Assembly (NCBI RefSeq): GCF_024679245.1
Contig: NC_090182.1
Location: 33,379,047 to 33,443,046, forward strand
Reading direction: 5' to 3'
Length of the DNA stretch: 64,000 nucleotides
From: Pseudorasbora parva
Taxonomy: Eukaryota > Chordata > Actinopteri > Cypriniformes > Gobionidae
Shown in pieces: positions 13,701 to 23,959 of this stretch. Both the position numbers and the translations under genes were made by a program. Each line of letters starts with the position of its first letter. The stretch's first letter is position 1. The notes beneath the pieces are model-generated. The model saw nothing but the letters and a program-made list of their open reading frames with translations, did not search any database and was not told where the DNA came from.

Positions 13701-14830
13701 ATAGAAATGTCAAGTTCATAGATACCAGGGTCAGAAAAAATAGTTGAAGAAATCATGTTTGAACTTCTGAAGAATCACCTTAGAGACATAAGTCTGTTTA
13801 TACATTTTAAGTTTGAAGAATCCTTGGCCAAAAATGTCTGCAAAATTTCACACTTGAACTACTGATGAATCTATTACTATGTATAGAAAGTTCAAGTTCA
13901 TAGACTCTTTGGCAAAAAAATAAGTTCAAAAGTTCATCCTTGAACTACTGATGAAACATTAGGAGTCATTAGTATCTATTCGACTCAATTGGTATACATA
14001 TAAGGTTCAAGCTCATACTCTTTGGCATAAAATAAGTTCAAACGTTCATCCATGAACTACTGATGAAATATACACAGTTTTTGGTATGCATAGAAATGTC
14101 AAGTTCATAGATACCAGGGTCAGAAAAAATATTTCATGAAATAATGTTTGAACTTCTGAAGAAACACCGTAGTCATATTTCTTTTTATACATTTTTTAGT
14201 TTGAAGATTCCTTTGCCAAAAATGTATTCAAAATTTCAGACTTGATCTACTCATGAATCTATTACTATGTATAGAAGGTTCAAGTTCATAGACTCTTTGG
14301 CAAAAAATAAGTTCAAAAGTTCATCCTTGAACTACTGGTGAAATATACGGAGTCTATTGATATGCATAGACATTTCAAGTTCATAGATACCAGGGTCAGA
14401 AAAAATAGTTCAAGAAATCATGTTTGAAGTTCTGAAGAATCACCGAAGAGTCATAAGTCTGTTTATACATTTTAAGTTTGAAGAATCCTTGGCCAAAAAT
14501 GTATTCAAAATTTCAGACTTGAACTACTGATGAATTTATTATTATGTATAGAAAGTTCAAGTTCATATAGACTCTTTGGCAAAAAATACGTTTAAAACTT
14601 CATCCTTGAACTACTTATGAAATATACGGAGTCTATTGGTATGCATAGAAATGTCAAGTTCATACATTACCAGGGTCAATACCAGGGTCAGAAAAAATAT
14701 TTCAAGAAATCATGTTTGAACTTCTGAAGAAACATCGTAGAGTCATATGTCTTTTTATACATTTTTTAGTTTGAAGACTCTTTGGCCAAAAATGTATTCA
14801 AAATTTCACATTTGAACTACTGATGAATCT

Positions 14831-14974
14831 GATGGCAGGGTTAGATTTTTTTTCTCCAAAAAGTCACATTTGGACTTTTGATGAAACATCCAAAGAATAT
14901 ACATTTATATAAATTCTCTATACATATTTAAAGACTCTTTGGCTAGTAATGTTCAAAATGTAATTCTTGTACTG
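14831..14974. repeat. Diverged A-like edge between satellites A and B (unit 1)
   Basis: The sequence is a degraded satellite A monomer. It retains AAAAAGTCACATTTGGACTT, a GATGAAACATC step and AAAGACTCTTTGGC, but has many substitutions. It ends abruptly at GTACTG (about 14,974), where satellite B begins. The equivalent edge in unit 2 (from 47,621) is 452 bp longer, so this copy has probably lost that segment by deletion. Confidence 0.7.
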
Positions 14975-16362
14975 AGATATTAGCATGCATAGATCTCATG
15001 CAATGAAGATATTAGCGCTTTTGCTTTATAAGAATGCGCTGTGCAATAAAGAGATACGTGCTTTTGCATTGCACTTCATAAGAAAAAACTTGTGCAATGA
15101 GTAGATTAGTGCTTTTGCATTGCATAAATAAATAAATCGCTTTCCATTGCATAGAACTCGTGCATTGAAGATTTTAGCGCCTTTGCTTTCCAAATAACTA
15201 TTCGCTGTGCAACAAAGAGATTAGAGCTTTAGCATTGCATTGCATTAGAAAATACTTGTGCAATGAAGAGATTGGGGCTTTTGCATTGCATTGCATAAGA
15301 AAATACTAAATACAAAAACCTTTTGTCCATTGAAGAAATTAGTGTTTTTGCATTGAATACGATAAAACTCGTGCATTGAAGAAATTAGTGTTTTTGCAGA
15401 GCATTGCATTTAAGTCGCTGTGCACTGAGATGGTGTTTTAGCATTGCATTGAATACGAAAAAACTTGTGCAATGAGATTAGTTCTTTTGCATTGCATTGC
15501 ATACAAAAAAAACTTGCTCAGTGAGAAGATTAGTGCTTTTCCATTGCATTGCATAAAAATCTCGCTTTGCACCGAAGAGACAGTGCCTTTGCATTGCATA
15601 GATCTTGTGCAATGAGATATAAGCGCTTTTTGCTTTTCATGTAACAAGTCGCTGTGCAATGAAGAGATAGTGAGACGTGCTTTTGCTTTGCATTGCATAA
15701 GAAAACTAGCTGTACATCGACGAGAAAGTACCTTTGCTTAGACATCGTTGGGGATTTAGGAATTAGCGCTTTTCCATTGCATATAACATTTCGCTGTGTA
15801 ATAAAGATATTTGTTATTTTGCATTGCATGGCATACGAAAAAAAACTCGTGCATTGGAGACTTTTGCATGCATTGCATAAAAAAACATTTTGTACAATGA
15901 AGAAATTAGTGTTTTTGATTGCATAGCATTTAAGTAGCTGTGCACTGAGAGGAAGTGTTTTTGCATTGCATTGAATACGAAAAAACGTGTGAAATGAGAT
16001 TAGTGTTTATGCTTTTTGCATTGTTTAAGAAAAAACTTGTGCAATGAGGATGTTAGTGCTTTTGCATTAAACAATCGTGTGCATCAACGAGACAGTACCT
16101 TTGCATTGCATAGAAAGCGTTGTAGATTTAAGAATTAGCGCTTTTTCATAGCATATAATATTTCGCGGTGCAATGAAGAGATTAGTGATTTTGCATTGCA
16201 TTGTATACGATAAAACTCGTGCATTCAAGACTTTTGCATGCATTGCATACAAAAAACTTTTGTGCTTTGAAGAATTTAGTGTTTTTGCAGTGCATTGCAT
16301 TGAATACGAAAAACTTGTGCAATGAGATTAGTTCTTTTGCATCGCATTGCATACAAAAAAAC

Positions 16363-16370
16363 TTGCGCAA
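16363..16370. other. TTGCGCAA palindrome inside satellite B (C/EBP-like)
   Basis: This unit carries the perfect 8-bp palindrome TTGCGCAA, which matches the core of the known C/EBP consensus. Most other B units have TTGTGCAAT at the same place (for example 16,845-16,853), also within the degenerate C/EBP consensus. The TTTGCAT step of each unit (for example 16,818-16,824) is the reverse complement of ATGCAAA, seven bases of the POU octamer; one complete octamer (ATTTGCAT) is at 18,421-18,428. These are sequence matches only. Binding is not shown. Confidence 0.4.
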
Positions 16371-17123
16371 TGAGAAGATTAGTGCTTTTGCATTAGATTG
16401 CATAAGAAAACTAGCTGTACATCGACGAGAAAGTACCTTTGCATAGACATCGCTGGGGATTTAGGAATAAGCGCTTTTCCATTACATATAATATTTCGGT
16501 GTATAACGAAGATGTTTTTATTTTGCATTGCATGGCATACGAAGAACTCTTGCATTGAAGACTTTTGCATGCATTGCATAAAAGGAACATTTTTGTGCAT
16601 TGAAAAAATTAGTGTTTTTGATTGCATAGCATTTAAGTCGCTGTGCACTGAGAGGAAGTGTTTTTGCATTGCATTGAATACTAAGAAACATGTGCAATGA
16701 GGATTAGTGATTTTGCATTGCATTGCATACCAAAAAAACTTGTGCCAAAAGTAGATTAGTGTTTTTGCATTGCATTGCATGAAAAAAAACTCGCTTTGCA
16801 ACGAAGAGATTAGGGCTTTTGCATTGCATTGCATAAGAAAATACTTGTGCAATGAAGAGATTAGGGCTTTTGCATTGCATTGCATATGAAAATTCTTGTG
16901 CAATGAAGACTCTTTCATGCATTGCATACAAAAACCTTTTAAAAAACCCAGGCTTTAAGGCTTTTCCATAGCATATAATATTTTGCGGTGCAATGAAGAG
17001 ATTAGTGATTTTGCATTGCATTTCATACGATAAAACGCGTGCATTCAAGTCTTTTGCATGCATTGCATAAAAAAACCTTTTGTGCATTGAAGAAATTAGT
17101 GTTTTTGCATTGCATTGCATTTA

Positions 17124-17590
17124 AGTCGCTGTGCCCTGAGATGGTGTTTTAGCATTGCATTGAATACGAAAAAACTTGTGCCATGAGATTAGTTCTTTTG
17201 CATTGCATTGCATACAAAAAAACTTGCTCAGTGAGAAGATTAGTGCTTTTCCATTGCATTGCATAAAAATCTCGCTTTGCACTGGAGACAGTGCCTTTGC
17301 ATGATCTTGTGCAATGAAGATATAAGCGCTTTTTGCTTTTCATGTAACAAGTCGCTGTGCAATGAAGAGATTGGGGCTTTTGCATTGCATTGCATAAGAA
17401 AATACTTGTGAAATAAAGACTTTTCCATGCTTTGCATACAAAAACCTTTTGTCCATTGAAGAAATTAGTGTTTTTGCATTGCATTGCATTAAGTCGCAAT
17501 GCACTGAAGAGTAAGTGTTTTTGCATTGCATTGAATACGAAAAAACGCGTGCAATGAGATTAGTGCTTATGCATTGCATTGTTTAAGAAA
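17124..17590. repeat. Higher-order segment in satellite B, copy 1a
   Basis: About 470 bp starting at AAGTCGCTGTGCCCTGAGATG recur nearly unchanged at about 18,976-19,442, an offset of about 1,852 bp. Shared markers are TGCCATGAG, TTGCTCAGTGAGAAG, a CACTGGAGACAG or CACCGGAGACAG step and CATGTAACAAGTCGC. The second copy contains about 6 extra bases around TTGCATTGCATAGATC. Equivalent blocks in the other macro-unit start near 50,527 and 52,378 (offset about 1,850). Confidence 0.75.
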
Positions 17591-18975
17591 AAACTTGTGC
17601 AATGAAGACTTTTTCATGCATTGCATACAAAAACCTTTTGTGCATTGAAGAAATTAGTGTTTTTGCATTGCATTGCATTAAGTCGCAATGCACTGAAGAG
17701 TAAGTGGTTTTGCATTGCATTGAATACGAAAAAACGTGTGAAATGAGATTAGTGCTTATGCTTTGCATTGTTTAAGAAAAAAACTTGCACAATGAGGAGG
17801 TTAGTGCTTTTGTATTAAACAATCGTTTGCATCAACGAAACAGTACCTTTGCATTGCATAGAAAGCGTTGTAGATTTAAGAATTAGCGCTTTTTCATAGC
17901 ATATAATTTTTCGCGGTGCAATGAAGAGATTAGTGATTTTGCATTGCATACGATAAAACTCGTGCATTCAAGACTTTTGCATGCATTGCATACAAAAAAC
18001 TTTTGTGCTTTGAAGAAATTAGTGTTTTTGCAGTGCATTGCATTGAATACGAAAAACTTGTGCAATGAGATTAGTTCTTTTGCATCGCATTGCATACAAA
18101 AAAAACTTGCGCAATGAGAAGATTAGTGCTTTTGCATTAGATTGCATAAGAAAACTAGCTGTACATCGACGAGAAAGTACCTTTGCATAGACATCGCTGG
18201 GGATTTAGGAATAAGCGCTTTTCCATTACATATAATATTTCGGTGTATAACGAAGATGTTTGTTATTTTGCATTGCATGGCATACGAAAAACTCGTGCAT
18301 TGAAGACTTTTGCATGCATTGCATAAAAGGAACATTTTTGTGCATTGAAAAAATTAGTGTTTTTGCATTGCATTGAATACTAAGAAACATGTGCAATGAG
18401 GATTAGTGATTTTGCATTGCATTTGCATACCAAAAAAACTTGTGCCAAAAGTAGATTAGTGTTTTTGCATTGCATTGCATGAAAAAAAACTCGCTTTGAA
18501 ACGAAGAGATTAGGGCTTTTGCATTGCATTGCATAAGAAAATACTTGTGCAATGAAGAGATTAGGGCTTTTGCATTGCATTGCATATGAAAATTCTTGTG
18601 CAATGAAGACTTTTTCATGCATTGCATACAAAAACCTTTTGTGCACTGAAGAAATTAGTGCTTTTGCATTGCATTAAGTCGCAATGCACTGAAGAGTAAG
18701 TGTTTTTGCATTGCATTGAATACGAAAAAATGCGTGCAATGAGGAGGTTAGTGCTTTTGCATTAAACACTCGTGTGCATCGATGAGACAGTACCTTTTTG
18801 CATTGCATAGAAAGCGTTGTAGATTTAAGGATTAGCGCTTTTCATAGCATATAATATTTTGCGGTGCAATGAAGAGATTAGTGATTTTGCATTGCATTTC
18901 ATACGATAAATCGCGTGCATTCAAGTCTTTTGCATGCATTGCAGAAATTAGTGTTTTTGCAGTGCATTGCATTTA

Positions 18976-19442
18976 AGTCACTGTGCCCTGAGATGGTGTT
19001 TTAGCATTGCATTGAATACGAAAAAACTTGTGCCATGAGATTAGTTCTTTTGCATTGCATTGCATACAAAAAAACTTGCTCAGTGAGAAGATTAGTGCTT
19101 TTCCATTGCATTGCATAAAAATCTCGCTTTGCACCGGAGACAGGGCCTTTGCATTGCATAGATCTTGTGCAATGAAGATATAAGCGCTTTTTGCTTTTCA
19201 TGTAACAAGTCGCTGTGCAATGAAGAGATTGGGGCTTTTGCATTGCATTGCATAAGAAAATACTTGTGCAATAAAGACTTTTCCATACTTTGCATACAAA
19301 AACCTTTTGTCCATTGAAGAAACTAGTGTTTTTGCATTGCATTGCATTAAGTCGCAATGCACTGAAGAGTAAGTGTTTTTGCATTGCATTGAATACGAAA
19401 AAACGCGTGCAATGAGATTAGTGCTTATGCATTGCATTGTTT
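18976..19442. repeat. Higher-order segment in satellite B, copy 1b
   Basis: This is the second copy of the block at 17,124-17,590, with the same order of variant 51-bp units and only scattered differences (for example CACCGGAGACAGGGCC against CACTGGAGACAGTGCC). It is followed directly by the ATTAAACAATCGTGTGCATC landmark at about 19,465, whereas the first copy continues through further units before that landmark. Confidence 0.7.
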
Positions 19443-20297
19443 AAGAAAAAACTTGTGCTTTTGCATTAAACAATCGTGTGCATCAACGAGACAGTACCTT
19501 TGCATTGCATAGAAAGCGTTGTAGATTTAAGAATTAGCGCTTTTTCATAGCATATAATATTTCGCGGTGCAATGAAGAGATTAGTGATTTTGCATTGCAT
19601 TGCATACGATAAAACTCGTGCATTCAAGACTTTTGCATGCATTGCATACAAAAAACTTTGAGAAGATTAGTGTTTTTGCAGTGCATCGCATTGCATACAA
19701 AAAAACTTGCGCAATGAGAAAATTAGTGCTTTTGCATTGCATCGCATAAAAATCTCGCTTTGCACCGAAGAGACAGTGCCTTTGCATTGCATAGATCGTG
19801 TGTAATACGTGTTTTTGCACTGCATTGCATAAGAAAAATAGCTGTACATCGACGAGAAAGTACCTTTGCATAGACAGCGTTTTGGATTTAGGAATTAGCG
19901 CTTTTCCATTGCATATAATATTTCGCTGTGTATGAAGAGATTTGCTATTTTGCATTGCATAGCATACGAAAAAACTCGTGCATTGAAGATTTTACATACA
20001 TTGCATACAAAAACCTTTTGTGCATTGAAGAAATTTGTGTTTTTGATTGCATAGCATTTAAGTAGCTGTGCACTGCGTTTTTGCATTGCATTGAATACGA
20101 AGAAACATTTGCAATGAGATTAGTGATTTTGCATTGCCTAAAAAATTCCCTTTGCAACGAAGAGAGAGTGCTTTTGCATTGCATAGAACTCGTACATTGA
20201 AGATCTTAGCGCTTTTGCTTTCCAAATAACAATTCGCTGTGCAATGAAGAGATTACGGCTTTTGCATTGCATTGCATACGAAAAAACTCGTGCATAT

Positions 20298-21022
20298 CAA
20301 AAACTGACAAAACATTAAGAGTCTATTGGTATGCATAGAAAGTTCAAGTTCATGATACCAGGGTCAGAAAAAAATAGTTCAAAAAGTTATGTTTGAACTT
20401 CTGAAGAAACACCATCAAGTCAAAAGTCAGTTTTCACAATTTAAGTTCAAAGACTCCTTGGCCAAAAATATATACAACATTTCACACTTAAACTACTGAA
20501 TCTGAATCTATGAAAATATATGTATAGAAAGTTCAAGTTCATAGGATCAAGGGTCAATTTTTTTTTTTTAAAGTCATCCTTGAACTATTGATGAAAAACA
20601 GAAGGAAGCTATAGAAATATAGAACATTCAAGTTTACAGACTCTGGGAAAACATAAGTTCAAAATGTCATCCTTAAACTGCTTATGAATCTAATAGTATG
20701 ATAGAAAGTTCATATAATCCAGGGTCAGAATATTTTTTCAAAAAGTCACATTTGAACTTTTGATGAAACATCAGAAAGTCATATGTCTGTTTATACATTT
20801 AAAGTTCAAAGACTCCTTGGCCAAAAAAATATTCAAAATGTCACACCTGAACTACTAGATGAATCTATCTTTCATTTATAAAAAGATCAAGTTCATAGAA
20901 TCTAGCGTCAATTTTTTTTTTCAACAAGTCATATTTGATTTACTGATGAAACTTCAGAAAGTCTTTAAGTCTATATATAAAATATACATTTCAAAGACCA
21001 TTTGACCAAAAATTTGTTCAAA
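20298..21022. repeat. Diverged satellite A monomers, 5' of the LINE (unit 1)
   Basis: About 725 bp of A-type monomers with heavy divergence. The order of CCAGGGTCAG, AAGTTCAAAGACTCCTTGGC and CATCCTTGAACTATTGATGA steps is preserved, but lengths and bases vary and T-tracts (about 20,559-20,570 and 20,917-20,925) interrupt them. No gene is visible. The pattern resembles the degraded edge of an older array, here buried inside the macro-repeat. The same block is at 53,800-54,523 with a few differences, such as GGATCC against GGATCA. Confidence 0.8.
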
Positions 21023-21036
21023 AGTTCATACTTGAA
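21023..21036 (+). repeat. Target-site duplication, left copy (LINE copy 1)
   Basis: AGTTCATACTTGAA occurs here immediately before the first LINE-specific base and again at 22,491-22,504 immediately after the poly(A) tail. Joining the flanks across the element gives a normal satellite A stretch (AGTTCATACTTGAA then CTACTGATGAAAC). The target was therefore a satellite monomer. The bases just before (TTCAAAAG) read CTTTTGAA on the other strand, compatible with a TTTT/A-type L1 endonuclease nick. Confidence 0.85.
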
Positions 21037-22354
21037 TGAAGATACCAATGTGTGGAAAGTTTTAGATAAATGTCAAGTTAAACTTAACTCTTGGTTATTG
21101 CGAGATATAAGCCTACTAGGTAGAATATTTTTGACCAAGATGGAGGGCATTTCTAGGTTAATCTATCCTATTGCTATTTCAAATAGAGCTATTAAAAAAA
21201 TCAATCAGGTTAACTTTGGTTACATTTGGAGAAAGAAAACCCATTACATAAAAAGAGTAGAGATGATAAAAGAGTTTAAAGATGGAGGTCTACAAGCCAT
21301 TGATTTTGATTCTATAAATGGGACCCTTAAAATTAATTGGCTGAAATCATTTTTAAGCAATAATAATTTTTGGTTTCATATTCCCAGAGAATTGTTCAAG
21401 AAATTAGGAGGAATAGAATTTTTGTTAAGTTGTGATTTCACCGTTCAACGTCTCCCAATTAAACTATCTAAATTTCACCAACAAGTTTTGCTATACTGGA
21501 AGATACTTTATAGTTATAACTTTACACCACACAACACACCACTGTGGAATAATAGATATATTACAGTTAGGAAGAAATCACTGTACGACAAGGAATGGAT
21601 GGAGAAAGGTATTTGGTCAGTGTCCCATTTAATAGATAGAAATAGTGGTATTATATCTTATGAGAATTTTTTGTACTAAATATAATTTTATTTGTAACCG
21701 GGCCAGATTTGATTCTATTACTAAGGCTATCCCCAACTCTATTATTTTTCTACTTAAAGAAATTCTCTCTTATTCAATCCCTAGGGCCCCGAATTTTTTT
21801 CATCTCTCTTAATTGAAAGTTGTGATTTTAAAGAAAGTAAACTTTCGAACAAAATGATTAGAAATAGATTTAACAACATTTCGTATCCTTTAATTGCTTA
21901 TAGAAATTCAATTGCAAAAAAATTCTCAAAACAAACCATTCCCATGCTTAGAGCTAAATATTTAAAATTTCCTTTACCCCCCAAAATAAAAGAAATTCAT
22001 TAAAACATTTTAAATGGGATATACCCATCCAAAGAATACCTTCGACTTAGATTTGGTTTTGTAATTGTTTATTTTGTGACGGCATTGAAACCACAGACCA
22101 TCTATTTTTTCATTGTATTTTTGTGGAGGCTTTGTGGTCGGATGTTTATGACTGGCTTTTTCCAAAGGTATCTCACCTTGAAGATTTCACTGTAAAAGAC
22201 ATGCAAGTTCTTAAAGGTGAAACCAAGGTTTTACTCATTTCATAATGAGTTCAACTTGTACACAAAAGCCCTAAAAATTATGAAAAAGAAAAATGCAATC
22301 AATCTTTATTCCATTATAGAAGAAAAAACCCTAGCCCCATTTATTTTATATTAA
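21037..22354 (+). pseudogene. LINE ORF2 C-terminal remnant, copy 1
   Basis: The open frame covers LINE residues from about 21,037 to a stop at 21,677-21,679. An ATG at 21,002 that appears to open this frame lies in satellite sequence and is fortuitous. Recognisable steps are LLGRIFLTKMEGISRLIYP, FGYIWRKKTHYIKR, GGLQAIDF, LKINWLKSF, FHQQVLLYWK and TPHNTPLWNNR, the region that follows the reverse transcriptase in fish L1/Tx1 ORF2. Homology continues beyond the stop in another frame (RARFDSITKAIPNSI), with 2 extra bases near 21,800, a stop at 22,001-22,003, then NGIYPSKEYLRLRFGF and a further frameshift. The C-x2-C-x7-H-x4-C cluster lies at 22,066-22,116 (Cys 22,066 and 22,075, His 22,099, Cys 22,114). 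The last residues (FHNEFNLYTKALKIMKKK) are in yet another frame and end at 22,352-22,354; an internal deletion just before them is likely. In the joined 5' part there is a 9-bp in-frame loss after LIYP relative to copy 2. Confidence 0.87.
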
Positions 22355-22490
22355 TTAATTTAATATTTTCTTTTAATTTTTATGGATGTATTTTATTTAT
22401 TTTAAGCACCTGGTCTGTATTTTCTACTATGAAAATTTGTGTTATTGCCATGCTGTTTGTATATGATTTCTGTTCAATAAAAAAAAAAAC
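21037..22490 (+). mobile_element. 5'-truncated LINE (L1/Tx1 type), copy 1
   Basis: A 1,454-bp insertion holds the 3' end of ORF2, a 3' untranslated region (about 22,355-22,475), AATAAA at 22,476-22,481 and a short A-tail (22,479-22,489), bounded by a 14-bp target-site duplication. That combination is the signature of target-primed reverse transcription with 5' truncation. The reverse transcriptase active site and the endonuclease domain are absent, so the copy cannot move itself. It matches the second copy at 54,538-56,004 nearly base for base; differences include a 9-bp gap after ATCTATCCT and 2 extra bases near 21,800. Family assignment rests on the translated C-terminal motifs. A clade name finer than L1/Tx1 is not claimed. 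Confidence 0.88.
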
Positions 22491-22504
22491 AGTTCATACT
22501 TGAA
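22491..22504 (+). repeat. Target-site duplication, right copy (LINE copy 1)
   Basis: AGTTCATACTTGAA directly follows the poly(A) tail and a single C, and is identical to 21,023-21,036. The sequence continues as an ordinary satellite A step (CTACTGATGAAACATG). Confidence 0.85.
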
Positions 22505-23589
22505 CTACTGATGAAACATGAGTGTTCATAGACTCTTTGGAAAAAAATAAGTTCAAAGTTTATCCTTGAACTACTAATGAAATATATGGCGTCTATTGTG
22601 ATGCATAGAAAGTTACAATTCATATAATCTAGCGTCAGAATTTTTATTTTTCAACAAGTCATTTTTGATTTACTGATGAAACTTCAGAAAGTCTTTAAGT
22701 CTATCTATATGCATATAAAATTCAGATACTATTTGACAAAAAAAATTAGTTCAAAAATTCATTTAAAGTTCAAGTTCATAGGATCCAGGGTCAGAAATTT
22801 TATTTTTCAAAAAATTCAACCTTGAACTACTGATGAAACAACAGAAGAAATATATTCATATATATAAAAAGTTCAAGTTCAAAAACTCTTAGATAAAAAA
22901 TAAGTTATCTATTAGTGTAGAAAGTTCAAGTTCAAAGACTCTGGTATAAAGTAAGTTAAAAATGTCATCCTTGAACAACTTATGAAACAACAGAATGAAT
23001 CTATTCGTATGATTAATGTTCAAGTTTATTAAATCAGATTTTTTTCCCCCAAAAAGTCACATTTTAATTTTTGATAAAAAGTCATAAGTCGTTATAGAAA
23101 GTTACATTTCAAAGACTCTTTGGCAAAAAATAAGTTCAAAAGTTCATCCTTGAACTCCAGATGAAATATTACGAGTCCATTGGTATAAATAGAAAGCTCA
23201 CATTCATAGGCTCTTTGGAAACAAATAAGTTCAAAGCTTATCCTTGAACTACTGATAAAAATATAAGGAGTCTTTATTTTATGCATAGAAAGTTCAAGTT
23301 TATAGACTATAGGGTGAGAATTTACATTTTTCAAAAAAAGTATTCCTTTTTCTACTGATAAAACTTCAGAAGGAATCTATTAGTTTATATAGAAAGTTCA
23401 AGTTCAAACACTGTTTGGCCACAAATAAATTAAAAAGTTGATTCTTAAGCTACTGATGAAACATTAGAAGGAATCTATTACTATGTATAGAAGGTTCAAG
23501 TTCATAGGATCCAGGGTCCGAATTTTATTTTATTTTTTAAATTCCTCCTTGAACTACTGATGAAACATTAGGAGTCAATTGGTATGCAT
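22505..23589. repeat. Diverged satellite A monomers, 3' of the LINE (unit 1)
   Basis: About 1.1 kb of strongly diverged A monomers with T-rich inserts. Typical steps are still present (CTTTGGCAAAAAATAAG, CATCCTTGAACTAC, CCAGGGTCAG). The counterpart at 56,019-57,008 is about 95 bp shorter: the distance from GAACTCCAG to TCTTTATTTT is 119 bp here (23,152 to 23,271) and 24 bp there (56,666 to 56,690), so one monomer is missing in the other copy. A minus-strand open frame of 80 codons within it has no recognisable features and is not called. Confidence 0.8.
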
Positions 23590-23959
23590 ATCAGGGTTCA
23601 AGTGCATAGATACCAGGGTCAGAAAAAAATAGTTCAAGAAATCATGTTTGAACTTCTGAAGAATCACCTAAGAGTATACATTTTAAGTTTGAAGAATCCT
23701 TGGCCAAAAATGTCTTCAAAATTTCACACTTGAGCTACTGATTAATCTATTACTATGTATAGAAAGTTCAAGTTCATAGACTCTTTGGCAAAAAATAAGC
23801 TCAAATGTTCATCCTTGAACTACTGATGAAATATACAGAGTCTATTGGTATGCATAGAAATGTCAAGTTCATAGATACCAGGGTCAGAAAAAATAGTTCA
23901 AGAAATCATGTTTGAACTTCTGAAGAATCACCTAAGAGTCATAAGTCTGTTTATACATT

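Larger units (their letters stand above)
1..14830. repeat. Satellite A array, 3' part of macro-unit 1
   Basis: This is a tandem array with a basic composite unit of about 277 bp; for example, the same GTTCAAGTTCATAG landmark occurs at 934 and 1,211. Each unit has three diverged subunits: one with CTCTTTGGCAAAAAATAAG, one with ATACCAGGGTCAGAAAAAAT and one with ATCCTTGGCCAAAAATG. Their dyads sit about 97, 95 and 85 bp apart (411, 508, 603, 688). Many units carry an extra first-type subunit of about 115 bp, marked by TCATTGGTATCTATTGGACT and a variant GGTTCAAGCTCATACTC (for example 2,159-2,368). No stop-free frame of gene size and no codon structure is seen. The window edge cuts the array, so its full length is unknown. 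The array becomes diverged after about 14,790. Plus-strand orientation is constant throughout. Confidence 0.95.
14975..20297. repeat. Satellite B array, copy 1 (51-bp period)
   Basis: This tandem repeat is unrelated in sequence to satellite A. Adjacent units at 16,810 and 16,861 show a 51-bp period. A typical unit holds GAAGAGATTAGGGC, then TTTTGCATTGCATTGCAT (5-bp GCATT steps), then AAGAAAATACTTGTGCAAT. Units vary by 1-10 bp, and composite landmarks such as CATCAACGA near CAGTACCTTTGCATTGCAT recur at about 16,066, 17,814, 18,760 and 19,465, giving higher-order spacing of about 0.7-1.75 kb. The minus strand is open over long stretches because 51 is a multiple of three and the unit has few antisense stops. 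The resulting 17-residue repeats (MQCNAKALISSLHKYFL type) are judged an artefact, not a gene. Confidence 0.93.

Noticed and set aside
1..14830. Regular repeats that could suggest a CRISPR array
   Set aside because: There are no unique spacers between short identical repeats; the whole unit repeats. The context is a eukaryotic satellite with a LINE, and no cas genes are present.
15438..20184. Many minus-strand open frames of 60-182 codons in satellite B (also 48,673-53,635), rich in MQCNAK
   Set aside because: They follow from a 51-bp, three-divisible repeat with few antisense stops. Overlapping minus frames are open together, the frames shift whenever a unit changes length, and no domain or upstream gene structure is visible.
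21002..21036. ATG at 21,002 as the start of the LINE protein
   Set aside because: These bases are satellite sequence, including the target-site duplication. The element begins at 21,037 and is truncated at its 5' end.
21432..21632. 66-codon open frame inside the LINE (also 54,944-55,144)
   Set aside because: It is a shadow frame of the ORF2 remnant. The recognisable LINE protein is in the other frame.
22476..22481. AATAAA as a functional polyadenylation signal of a host gene
   Set aside because: It belongs to the LINE 3' end and runs directly into the A-tail. No host gene is upstream.
23092..23334. 80-codon minus-strand open frame
   Set aside because: It consists of reversed satellite A steps. 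The matching region of unit 2 has lost a monomer, and no family resemblance is visible.
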